Assembly: GCA_965221215.1 (NCBI GenBank)
Contig: OZ244872.1
Coordinates: 62,001 to 126,000 of the forward strand
Direction: 5' to 3'
DNA length: 64,000 nucleotides
From: Aldehydirespirator sp965221215
GTDB taxonomy: Bacteria; Actinomycetota; Acidimicrobiia; Acidimicrobiales; Aldehydirespiratoraceae
Within the stretch, counting starts at the first letter, position 1, and the number at the start of each line of letters is the position of its first letter. This document shows, in pieces, positions 1 through 6,345 of this stretch. Below the pieces are notes generated by a model. The model was not told the origin of the DNA, did not search any database, and saw only the letters and a list, made by a program, of their open reading frames with translations. The position numbers were made by a program, and so were the translations under genes.

Positions 1-164
1 CTGAGGATCGCTCGGCGGGAGGCTTCGATCCTGGTCAGGGCCGCGGCGAGCACCTCGTCGGCGGCGTCGAGGCAGGAGAAGTACTCCTTGATGGCAGCAA
101 CGATCCGCTCCTGCTCGGGACTTGGAGCAATTCGAATGCTTACGGATCGAACGTCTTTGAGGCT
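1..164 (-). pseudogene. 3' fragment of a type I restriction specificity gene (hsdS), running off the window
   Basis: Reading inward on the minus strand, one frame encodes IAPSPEQERIVAAI and then a helical stretch ending RIEASRRAIL. This matches the C-terminal conserved region of the intact HsdS at 4168-5550, which has APRREQRRIVTAI and RIEASRRSVL. No start codon and no target-recognition domain precede it. The frame is closed by a stop at 210-212, and the similarity fades at about position 164. The true 3' end is outside the window. It lies downstream of hsdM in the same orientation, so it is probably the tail of a second hsdS that lost its 5' part. An intact gene cannot be excluded only if a frameshift lies just upstream. 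Confidence 0.7.
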
Positions 165-491
165 TCGCGGATTTGCGCGGAGTCGGGCCCAAGACGGCGG
201 TTCTGATCGTCAGCGGCATCACAGGCGGCAACGCCCCCGTGCATAACATAAGGTAGCCTCAGAGCGAGTGAAAATAGGTGAGAGTCTGTTGCGTCGCAAG
301 GGTGGGTGTCTTTCACGCTCTTGTTCGCTGCGCTCACGGTGACCCCCATCGCCGCGCTCGGACCCTGAGGGCCGGCATCAGACGGTCGGGCTTGGGCATC
401 ACGCGAGTTGGGCAACTGGCGCACGGTTGCGCGTTCTGAGACCATCGGAGGTCTACAGTGCGAGCGTCTGAGGACGGGCTGAGGAGCAAGA
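165..491. other. Intergenic stretch of about 330 bp without a convincing gene
   Basis: The open frames here have no recognisable domain and look like chance frames of GC-rich DNA. The stretch separates the hsdS remnant from the SDR gene. It contains one copy of the dispersed motif GTGAGCGCAGCGAACAA on the minus strand (321-337). A GAGGAG Shine-Dalgarno sequence at 481-486 serves the gene that starts at 492. Confidence 0.5.
321..337 (-). repeat. Copy of a dispersed intergenic repeat motif
   Basis: The minus strand reads GTGAGCGCAGCGAACAA. The identical 17-mer occurs at 9375-9391 on the plus strand, and the first 16 bases recur in both units of the tandem repeat at 61158-61248. All copies are intergenic. 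Only this 3' part of the longer element is clearly present here. Confidence 0.6.
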
Positions 492-1103
492 GTGCGGGTC
501 ATCGTGTTTGGAGCGACCGGAAAGACTGGGCGGCACGTCTCGCGCCTGGCTTTGGACAGGGGGCATGAGGTCACGGCCTTCGGACGGTCCGCAGACAGTC
601 TCGACCCCGCCCCCGGCTTGAGCGTGTTCAAGGGCGACGTGCTCGAACCCGGCTCGGTCGACGCGGCGGTTGAGGGCCACGATGGCGCGGTCGTGTGTCT
701 CGGCAGCACCGGTCTGCGGGACAGCACGACCCTCACCGCCGGTACGGCCAATATCGTCACCGCCGTCGACGGTCACGGTGTCGGGCGCCTCCTCGTCCTG
801 TCCGCGGCCGGCGTGGGAGACAGTTGGGCCCAGATCCCGTGGAGCTCGCGGCTGCTGTTCAAGACGATGCTGCGCAACATCCTCGCCGACCATCGGGCCC
901 AGGAGGCCGTCGTCGAGCAGAGTGGAGCCGATTGGACCATCGTCCGCTCAGCCGTTCTCACCGACAAGCCCGCGACCGGCGCCGTCACCGCCACCAAGAC
1001 GGGGCCGACGAAGCGCATAAGCCGGATCGACCTCGCCGGCTATCTCGTCGACCAGATCACCGAAGCGTCACTCGCCCGCCAAGCCATCTCGGTGACCACC
1101 TGA
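492..1103 (+). CDS. NAD(P)-binding atypical short-chain dehydrogenase / NmrA-like epimerase
   Basis: This is a 203-residue Rossmann-fold protein. Its N-terminus carries the dinucleotide-binding motif GATGKTG (residues 7-13), typical of atypical SDRs of the YwnB/NmrA type. A conserved SAAGVG segment follows near residue 104 and a WTIVR segment near residue 151; both are usual in this family. The classical YxxxK catalytic pair is not evident, so it may be a redox sensor or reductase of unknown substrate. The GTG start is supported by GAGGAG about six bases upstream. It is the only plus-strand gene in the restriction block and converges on hsdM, so it is not part of that operon. Confidence 0.8.
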   Translation: MRVIVFGATGKTGRHVSRLALDRGHEVTAFGRSADSLDPAPGLSVFKGDVLEPGSVDAAVEGHDGAVVCLGSTGLRDSTTLTAGTANIVTAVDGHGVGRLLVLSAAGVGDSWAQIPWSSRLLFKTMLRNILADHRAQEAVVEQSGADWTIVRSAVLTDKPATGAVTATKTGPTKRISRIDLAGYLVDQITEASLARQAISVTT

Positions 1104-1178
1104 GACCCGCACGCTCCAGAAACCCTGCGGGCACTACAGGTCGGTGCTGGCAGATGTGGCGCAGAACTGTACAGAAGT

Positions 1179-2645
1179 CTAGGCAGAACGGCCACTTGCT
1201 GGCACGGAGTCTCCGTTGGCCGCGGCGGAGAGTGCCTCGGCTAGGGCTTGGATCTCGGTCAGGGCGGATTGGAGGTCTTCGGCTATCTCGGCGGCCAACA
1301 CGGCCGGGGGTGGGAGGTTGTCGAGGTCTTCCAGGCTGTCGTCGCGCAGCCAGAAGAGGTCGAGGCTGACCTTGTCGCGGGCAAGCAGCTCGTCGTAGGT
1401 GTAGCGCTTGAAGCGTTCGGATTCTTGGCGCTGGTGACGGTCGGCGGGGTTGTAGCAGGCCACGAAGTCGTGGAGGCCGGCTCGGGTGAGCGGGTTCTGT
1501 TTGAGGGTGAAGTGCTTGTTGGTGCGCAGGTCGTAGACCCACAGCTCCCGAGTCCAGGCCTGCTCTGCGCCCTCTCGGCGGCGGAAGAACAACACGTTGG
1601 CCTTCACGCCCTGGGCGTAGAAGATGCCGGTGGGCAGGCGCAGCAGGGTGTGCACCTCGCAGTCGTGCAGCAGCCGGCGGCGGATCGTCTCGCCCGCTCC
1701 GGCCTCGAACAGCACGTTGTCGGGCACCACCACCGCCGCGGTGCCGCCGACTTTGAGCAGGCTCACGACGTGTTGCACGAAGTTGAGCTGCTTGTTGCGG
1801 GTGTCGGCCCAGAAGTCGTCGCGCTCGTAGCTGTCGGACGACGACTTGCCGAACGGCGGGTTGGTGAGCACCATGTCGAAGCGCTGGCTGGGGGCGGCCC
1901 GCAGGGCGTCGTCCACATGCACCGGCGAGTCCGACTCGGGGCTCTCGATGCCGTGCAGCAGCAGGTTCATGGCGCACAATCGTGCAGGCAGGTCGGCGAT
2001 CTCCCAGCCGGTGAACGCCCCCGAGCGCAGATGAGCGGCCTGGTCGGGCTCCAGCGGAGTGAACCGGTCGATGATCGAGCGGTAGGCGCCCAGGAAGAAG
2101 CCGCCGGTGCCGCAGGCCGGGTCGCAGATGCGGTCGCCCGGCCGAGGCTGCATCACGTCGACGACGGCTGAGATCAGCGCCCTCGGCGTGAAGTATTGGC
2201 CCGCTCCCCGGGCACCCTCTTGGGCGGTCTTCTCGATCAGGCCCTCGTAGGCGTCGCCCTTGAGGTCGGCGTCGTAGCTGAGCCACTCGTGGGCGTCGAT
2301 GAAGTCCTTGACGAGCTGCTCGAGCTTGGCCGGGGTCTGGATCCGGTTGCGGGCCTTGCCGAAGACTACGCCCAACATGTCGTCGCCCGCCCCCAGCGCG
2401 GCCAGCGCCTCGCTGTAGTGGGCCTCGAGCTCAGCGCCCGAGCGGGCCAGCAGCGACTGCCAGTCGTACTCGATGGGCACCACCCGCTCGCCACCCAGCA
2501 TCTCGTGCTGCTCGTCGGCCATCTTCAAGAACAGCAGATACGTGAGCTGCTCCAGATAGTCGCCATACGACAACCCGTCGTCGCGCAAGACATCACAAAA
2601 ATCCCAAAGCCGCTGCACCAGCGCCTTGGGGTCAAGCGTCGTCAC
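1179..2645 (-). CDS. hsdM: Type I restriction-modification DNA adenine methyltransferase subunit M
   Basis: This 488-residue subunit transfers methyl groups from S-adenosylmethionine to adenine in the sequence chosen by HsdS. The N-terminal helical HsdM domain spans about residues 1-130. Motif I, DPACGTGGF (174-183), binds AdoMet. The catalytic motif IV, NPPFG, is at 262-266. QYFTP just before the catalytic domain is typical of HsdM. The length is normal and no damage is visible. The start codon overlaps the stop of the Doc-like gene upstream, so the two are probably co-transcribed. A complex needs HsdS (4168-5550) and, for cleavage, HsdR (6346-9201). Confidence 0.95.
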   Translation of the reverse strand: MTTLDPKALVQRLWDFCDVLRDDGLSYGDYLEQLTYLLFLKMADEQHEMLGGERVVPIEYDWQSLLARSGAELEAHYSEALAALGAGDDMLGVVFGKARNRIQTPAKLEQLVKDFIDAHEWLSYDADLKGDAYEGLIEKTAQEGARGAGQYFTPRALISAVVDVMQPRPGDRICDPACGTGGFFLGAYRSIIDRFTPLEPDQAAHLRSGAFTGWEIADLPARLCAMNLLLHGIESPESDSPVHVDDALRAAPSQRFDMVLTNPPFGKSSSDSYERDDFWADTRNKQLNFVQHVVSLLKVGGTAAVVVPDNVLFEAGAGETIRRRLLHDCEVHTLLRLPTGIFYAQGVKANVLFFRRREGAEQAWTRELWVYDLRTNKHFTLKQNPLTRAGLHDFVACYNPADRHQRQESERFKRYTYDELLARDKVSLDLFWLRDDSLEDLDNLPPPAVLAAEIAEDLQSALTEIQALAEALSAAANGDSVPASGRSA

Positions 2646-3025
2646 GCCCCCAACCTACGCAGCGCCGACGCGATGTGGTTGACGCTGAGGTCACTGCTTG
2701 CTACGGCGATGACGAGGTCGTACACGTCGTCGTTGGCGGCCTTGCTCACGCCGGCGTCGTTGATTTCTAGGAAGACGGCCGCCGCGAGCCAGCCGAGACG
2801 CTTGTTGCCGTCCACCAGCGGATGGTTCTTGACGATCGAATGCAGTAGCGCCGCGGCCTTGGACCAGACGTCGGGATAGGCGTCCGCGCCGAAGGCCGAG
2901 GCCTGAGGCCGTGCCGCGGCTGCGCCGAGCAGGCCCAGATCGCGCAGCGGTACCGGCTCGCCGAGCAGCCGGCGAGCCAGTTCTAGGAGATCCTCGGTGT
3001 CGAGGTACTCGATGCCGCTGCTCAC
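2642..3025 (-). CDS. doc: Doc-type Fic-fold toxin (death-on-curing family)
   Basis: This 127-residue protein has the Fic/Doc core motif HPLVDGNKR at about residues 67-75, matching the Doc consensus HxFxDGNKR except that Leu replaces Phe. Doc toxins of phage P1 type phosphorylate elongation factor Tu and stop translation; a substrate here is inferred only from family. The gene overlaps the antitoxin gene upstream and hsdM downstream by four bases each, so it sits in one transcript inside the restriction locus. The pairing with a ribbon-helix-helix antitoxin fits a toxin-antitoxin module that stabilises the locus. Confidence 0.85.
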   Translation of the reverse strand: MSSGIEYLDTEDLLELARRLLGEPVPLRDLGLLGAAAARPQASAFGADAYPDVWSKAAALLHSIVKNHPLVDGNKRLGWLAAAVFLEINDAGVSKAANDDVYDLVIAVASSDLSVNHIASALRRLGA

Positions 3026-3225
3026 TCGCCCAGTCGCCGCAGCGCGTCGGTGTGGCGATGCTCGATGAGTTCGGCGGCGGCTGCCACCCGGTCGCGATGG
3101 TCGGACCGCGCGACGTACTCTCGCACCGCCCGCCGGGCTGCATCCTGCATGGATGTGCCCTCCCCAGCGGCCCGTCTCCGCAGGGCGTCGTGTTCTTCCT
3201 CGGTCAGTCTGAGTGTCATAGCCAT
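3022..3225 (-). CDS. Ribbon-helix-helix antitoxin partnered with the Doc-like toxin
   Basis: This is a small protein of about 67 residues. It begins with a beta strand and helices (MTLRLTEEEHDALRRRAA) typical of the CopG/Arc ribbon-helix-helix DNA-binding fold, followed by a charged C-terminal segment that would bind the toxin. The start is uncertain: the frame is open to 3282, but ATG at 3225 or 3219 places the beta strand at the N-terminus as in the family. The gene overlaps the toxin by four bases. An inverted repeat just upstream (3235-3251) could be its autoregulatory operator. Confidence 0.75.
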   Translation of the reverse strand: MAMTLRLTEEEHDALRRRAAGEGTSMQDAARRAVREYVARSDHRDRVAAAAELIEHRHTDALRRLGE

Positions 3226-3234
3226 CCGAGGGAT

Positions 3235-3251
3235 GGTATCAGTCAGATACC
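3235..3251. promoter_or_regulatory. Inverted repeat, possible operator of the antitoxin-toxin pair
   Basis: GGTATC (3235-3240) and GATACC (3246-3251) form a perfect 6-bp inverted repeat around AGTCA, ten bases upstream of the likely antitoxin start. Ribbon-helix-helix antitoxins usually bind such short palindromes to repress their own operon. Function here is inferred from position. Confidence 0.4.
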
Positions 3252-3279
3252 GCATCAAGGGCGCGGGGGACACCTGATG

Positions 3280-3308
3280 CATATCGGGGGAGCGCGAATG
3301 AATGTCAA
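3280..3308 (-). promoter_or_regulatory. Possible sigma-70-type promoter for the toxin-antitoxin genes and hsdM
   Basis: On the minus strand a perfect TTGACA (3303-3308) is followed 17 bases later by GATATG (3280-3285), a weak -10 element. It would start transcription about 45 bases before the likely antitoxin start, upstream of the inverted repeat at 3235-3251. The -10 match is poor, so this is tentative. Confidence 0.35.
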
Positions 3309-3360
3309 GGGCGTGCTATAGTATTTGCCCATATCCCCCCAGTCGCTTCGGTGGCTGGGC

Positions 3361-3387
3361 GAAGGCCCGCCGATCTGGCGGGCCTTC
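3361..3387. terminator. Strong hairpin after the NYN gene
   Basis: GAAGGCCCGCC and GGCGGGCCTTC form a perfect 11-bp stem with a GATCT loop. It lies seven bases past the stop of the minus-strand NYN gene and before the promoter of the toxin-antitoxin genes. No T run follows on either side, so it may be a stem-only or bidirectional terminator. Confidence 0.6.
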
Positions 3388-3393
3388 GAGCTT

Positions 3394-4080
3394 CTACCAG
3401 CCCTTGGGCTTGCGGATCGACCCGTCGGGGTCGTGAACTACAGCGGGAAGCTGCGATTGCGCCAGCTGTCGGCGGGGAACCTGCTTGTAGAACAGGCAGT
3501 TGAGCCCCTGCAACTTGCGGGATCGACGATCGCGAGAATGCGGGTTGATGATGCCCACCTTGACACCAAGCTCTGACTGGGCGACCTCGATGGCCTGTGC
3601 CAAGTCCGAGTCATTGCTGACCACGACGGCCGTATCGCAGCGGCTCTTGAAGGCGTCCAACAGCAGGTAGGTGGCCAAGTTCACGTCGGACCCCTTCTCT
3701 TCGGTTCTCAGTACCAGGGCGGTTCGCGGCCCGGATGTAGGAGTTGCCGCAAGGGGGAGTCGGATTGGTCGGGTCACGAAGTGGCCGTAGTGGATCTCCA
3801 CCAGGGCCAGCGTGGAGAGAGCCCGCAAGTACGTGTCCTGGCGGCTCGCCTGCTGGGGATCGTCCGGTCGAGCCGCGACTCGAGCGGTGAAGTACCGGAT
3901 GTTGTCGCGTGGAAGTAGGCGACGGCACAGAGCCTCGAAGTCGAGCCACTTGTACGGGGTCCCCTTGACCGCGCCGTAGTAGAAGTTGAACCCGTCGATG
4001 TAGACGATCGTCCGTGGCCGAGTCGCCTTCGTGTTCAGGGAGTCGTTCGTCATCATGGACGACGCTAATGCAGTCGGCAC
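3394..4080 (-). CDS. NYN-domain (PIN-like) protein of the LabA/DUF88 family
   Basis: The 228-residue frame encodes a NYN domain. It opens with TIVYIDGFNFYYG, whose Asp is the first acidic metal ligand; the segment EEKGSDVNLA and then VVSNDSDL supply the further conserved acidic residues. This arrangement is typical of NYN ribonucleases related to PIN domains. ATG codons at 4056 and 4053 are also plausible starts, since the first eight residues look unstructured. It lies between hsdS and the Doc pair in the restriction locus, so an accessory or abortive-infection role is possible but not shown. A hairpin after its stop probably ends its transcript. Confidence 0.8.
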   Translation of the reverse strand: MPTALASSMMTNDSLNTKATRPRTIVYIDGFNFYYGAVKGTPYKWLDFEALCRRLLPRDNIRYFTARVAARPDDPQQASRQDTYLRALSTLALVEIHYGHFVTRPIRLPLAATPTSGPRTALVLRTEEKGSDVNLATYLLLDAFKSRCDTAVVVSNDSDLAQAIEVAQSELGVKVGIINPHSRDRRSRKLQGLNCLFYKQVPRRQLAQSQLPAVVHDPDGSIRKPKGW

Positions 4081-4167
4081 TTGCCTCCGTCGCCTTGGTC
4101 AAGGCAGGAGCGCCGCCGGGTCGGGCGAGTTGGCCCGCGTCGGCATTCCACGGACGCATGGCGTGCT

Positions 4168-5550
4168 TCACTTGGAGGCTGCGATGCGATCCAGTAGCAC
4201 GGACGCGGGTTCATCGGCAGGGTTCTGTGGTACGAGGCGGCCGGCGAAGGCCTCGGCGAGCACGCTGCGACGGGAGGCTTCGATCCTGGCTCGCGCTCCC
4301 TCGAGTGCGTCGGCGGCAGCATCCAAGCGCGAGAAGTGCTCGTCGATGGCGGTGACGATCCGCCTCTGCTCGCGCCGCGGAGCGACTGGAATTGGTATTG
4401 CAGCGAGCTTCTTCGCGCTCACATTGGGTATCGCGATGCCGATACTTGTTTCTGAAATCGATGTCCAGTACATCGGTGATTTCAGATAATGGGCCAAGTA
4501 TCTGGGGTGTGTGGTAGAGGTAGCTCCCAATCGGATGAGATAAGAGGCAAAGACAGCTCGAGGCGGACTCTCGATTAGGTGACTAACGCCCACGGATCCA
4601 GCGCGGCTTACGACGATGTCACCATCTCGAAGCAAGAACTTGTCAACGTCATCCGGCACATCAACGCACGAAGGCACACTATCCCAGTTCACTCGACCCT
4701 GAGAAATGTCGGTAGTTCGTAGGTAGGGCAAACCATCCAAGATGGGACTGGACTTGGTTGTCCATCCATATTGTGGCTTCATACAAACCTCGCCCAGTGT
4801 CGTCAATATCCAGCCGGGGGGTAGGTCGTCGGTTGGGTGGTTGGGGTCGCGGCCAGATCTTCGGAGGGCGCGCTTGGTGCCACGGTCCGCGGCGATGCGG
4901 TCTAGCAGGACTGATGCGGGTTCGTCGTCGGGGTCTTGTGATACGAGTCGGCCGGCGAAGGCTTCGGCGAGCACACTGCGACGCAGGGCCTCGATCCTGG
5001 CTTGTGCAGCGGTGATCGCATCACGGGCAGCGTCGAGGTGGGAAATGTGGTCTTCGATAGCGGCAACGATCCGTCGCTGTTCAGCTGTCGGCGCCAAGAC
5101 GAACGGTACGCTTGCCATTCGCTTCTTCGACAACTCCTTGAAGGTTGTGCCACTACCCAGCTCACGAATTTCTGGAGTTGCGTGGCACAAGTACCAGAAG
5201 ACGTATAGCGGTTCGATGCCGACTGGAGGCACAAGGCTCTTGAATCCCTGATTCGTGCAGACCGGATTGGCCGCGATAGCCGTATAGCCGATAGGTGCAC
5301 GGGAGGAGAAGAGAATTGTGCCTGCGGGAAGAAGGTGTGTTGACGTGGACGCGAAGCCAGCCTTCGTTATGGATCGGCGTCCCTTGGAGATCAAGATGCC
5401 GTCGTGAGTGGACAAGTCGTCTGGTGTCAGCCAAGAGATGTCACCATCCCAATAGTCTGAGTTGTTGGTTCGTGGGGTTGCACCACCAACGATCTCAAAC
5501 ACATTTCCTAGAGCCGTCCGCGCCCAGCTGGGTGGGATGTTGACGGTCAT
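4168..5550 (-). CDS. hsdS: Type I restriction-modification specificity subunit S
   Basis: This 460-residue protein has the usual two target-recognition domains (about residues 5-145 and 235-385), each followed by a conserved helical spacer. The spacers are clearly related: EQRRIVAAIEDH with RRSVLAEAFAGRLV in the middle, and EQRRIVTAIDEH with RRSVLAEAFAGRLV at the end. The matching DNA forms direct repeats at roughly 4190-4390 and 4900-5100. The two domains set the bipartite DNA target and bind HsdM. The gene is less GC-rich than its surroundings, a sign of transfer. Its start overlaps the stop of the aspartyl-protease gene (ATGA-type coupling). Confidence 0.93.
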   Translation of the reverse strand: MTVNIPPSWARTALGNVFEIVGGATPRTNNSDYWDGDISWLTPDDLSTHDGILISKGRRSITKAGFASTSTHLLPAGTILFSSRAPIGYTAIAANPVCTNQGFKSLVPPVGIEPLYVFWYLCHATPEIRELGSGTTFKELSKKRMASVPFVLAPTAEQRRIVAAIEDHISHLDAARDAITAAQARIEALRRSVLAEAFAGRLVSQDPDDEPASVLLDRIAADRGTKRALRRSGRDPNHPTDDLPPGWILTTLGEVCMKPQYGWTTKSSPILDGLPYLRTTDISQGRVNWDSVPSCVDVPDDVDKFLLRDGDIVVSRAGSVGVSHLIESPPRAVFASYLIRLGATSTTHPRYLAHYLKSPMYWTSISETSIGIAIPNVSAKKLAAIPIPVAPRREQRRIVTAIDEHFSRLDAAADALEGARARIEASRRSVLAEAFAGRLVPQNPADEPASVLLDRIAASK

Positions 5551-5915
5551 GCGGCTTCGATAAGGACTTGGCCGCCGTGGTGGACATCTATGTGGAGGCT
5601 ATGGCCCTTGAGCAGCGTCATGCCTACGAGAGGAATGATGTCCGCAGTGTCGACATCCACGCTCGTGGGCTGGCCATCCCACGTGACGGTCGCGCTGAAG
5701 ACGGCGTAGCTCACCTCGCTGCCGTCGGCGATCGTGGCATGACCGAAGGTGACGAAGGGAAGCCGCAATTCGTCCACCAAAGCGGGGGGCAAAGTCAGCA
5801 GACCGTTGTAGCCGGTGTCGATCACGGCCTCCACGTCGCGATGCTGTCCTTCCGGGCCGCTCACCGCCAACGTCACGACTGCTTCGAGGTCGGAGTTGAC
5901 AGTGCCTTCGATCAT
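5547..5915 (-). CDS. Clan AA (retropepsin-like) aspartic protease
   Basis: This is a single-domain protein of about 122 residues. The motif EAVIDTGYNGLLTLP carries the D-T-G catalytic triad of retropepsin-like proteases, and the C-terminal IIPLVGMTLLKGHSL resembles the second conserved strand of the AF_0612-like clan AA family. Such proteins act as dimers; the substrate is unknown. The ATG at 5915 was chosen because it overlaps the preceding stop (ATGA) and places the protease fold at the N-terminus; the frame is open further upstream. It is translationally coupled to its upstream partner and overlaps hsdS downstream. Confidence 0.75.
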   Translation of the reverse strand: MIEGTVNSDLEAVVTLAVSGPEGQHRDVEAVIDTGYNGLLTLPPALVDELRLPFVTFGHATIADGSEVSYAVFSATVTWDGQPTSVDVDTADIIPLVGMTLLKGHSLHIDVHHGGQVLIEAA

Positions 5916-6280
5916 CGCGCCGGTCGCAAGGCACGTCCACCGAACTTGCGTAGCGTGGGGTGTCCGACTCGCTCTGCCCACACGTCGACGGCGCCTGGAT
6001 GTTGTGCTCTCAGCGATTCCGCCGCGGACAAGAGGTCGTCAGCCATGGCCCAGCCTCCGCTGCCGACATCGATGGCCACGTACTCGCCGTGGTGCTCCGC
6101 CTCCACCTGCGGGCGTACGTCGCGCTGGTAGATCTCCTTGCCCCGCCGGGCTGTCTCCTCCCTCGAGAGCATCGGTGGCAGAGTGGTGCCCGGTTCTGCG
6201 GGCCGCTCCGACTCGGCGAGGCGTCGCAGCCCGCTGATTGTGGCTGGAGTGTCGCCGCTGGAGTCGGCCGCTGTGGTCAT
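5912..6280 (-). CDS. Small protein of unknown function, partner of the clan AA protease
   Basis: This 122-residue protein has a variable N-terminal half and a compact C-terminal half containing EYVAIDVGSGGW and WAERVGHPTLRKFGGRA. From family knowledge, a short domain of this YVAIDV...RVGH type is often encoded directly before a clan AA aspartic protease, so the two probably work as a pair, perhaps as substrate or inhibitor and protease. No enzymatic motif is visible. The stop overlaps the protease start. It is the gene immediately downstream of hsdR, 65 bases away on the same strand. Confidence 0.6.
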   Translation of the reverse strand: MTTAADSSGDTPATISGLRRLAESERPAEPGTTLPPMLSREETARRGKEIYQRDVRPQVEAEHHGEYVAIDVGSGGWAMADDLLSAAESLRAQHPGAVDVWAERVGHPTLRKFGGRALRPAR

Positions 6281-6345
6281 GGCGTGACTCTAATGAAGTG
6301 ATATGTCATTCTGCAAGGATCAATTCGGGCCGATTTCCCGACCGG

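Noticed and set aside
140..760. Minus-strand frame of 206 codons across the left gap
   Set aside because: It overlaps the SDR gene in antisense and has no domain; the region upstream of the SDR is treated as non-coding.
1106..1131. Weak hairpin CCCGCA...TGCGGG between the SDR gene and hsdM
   Set aside because: The stem is only six pairs with a 14-base loop, so it was not called a terminator.
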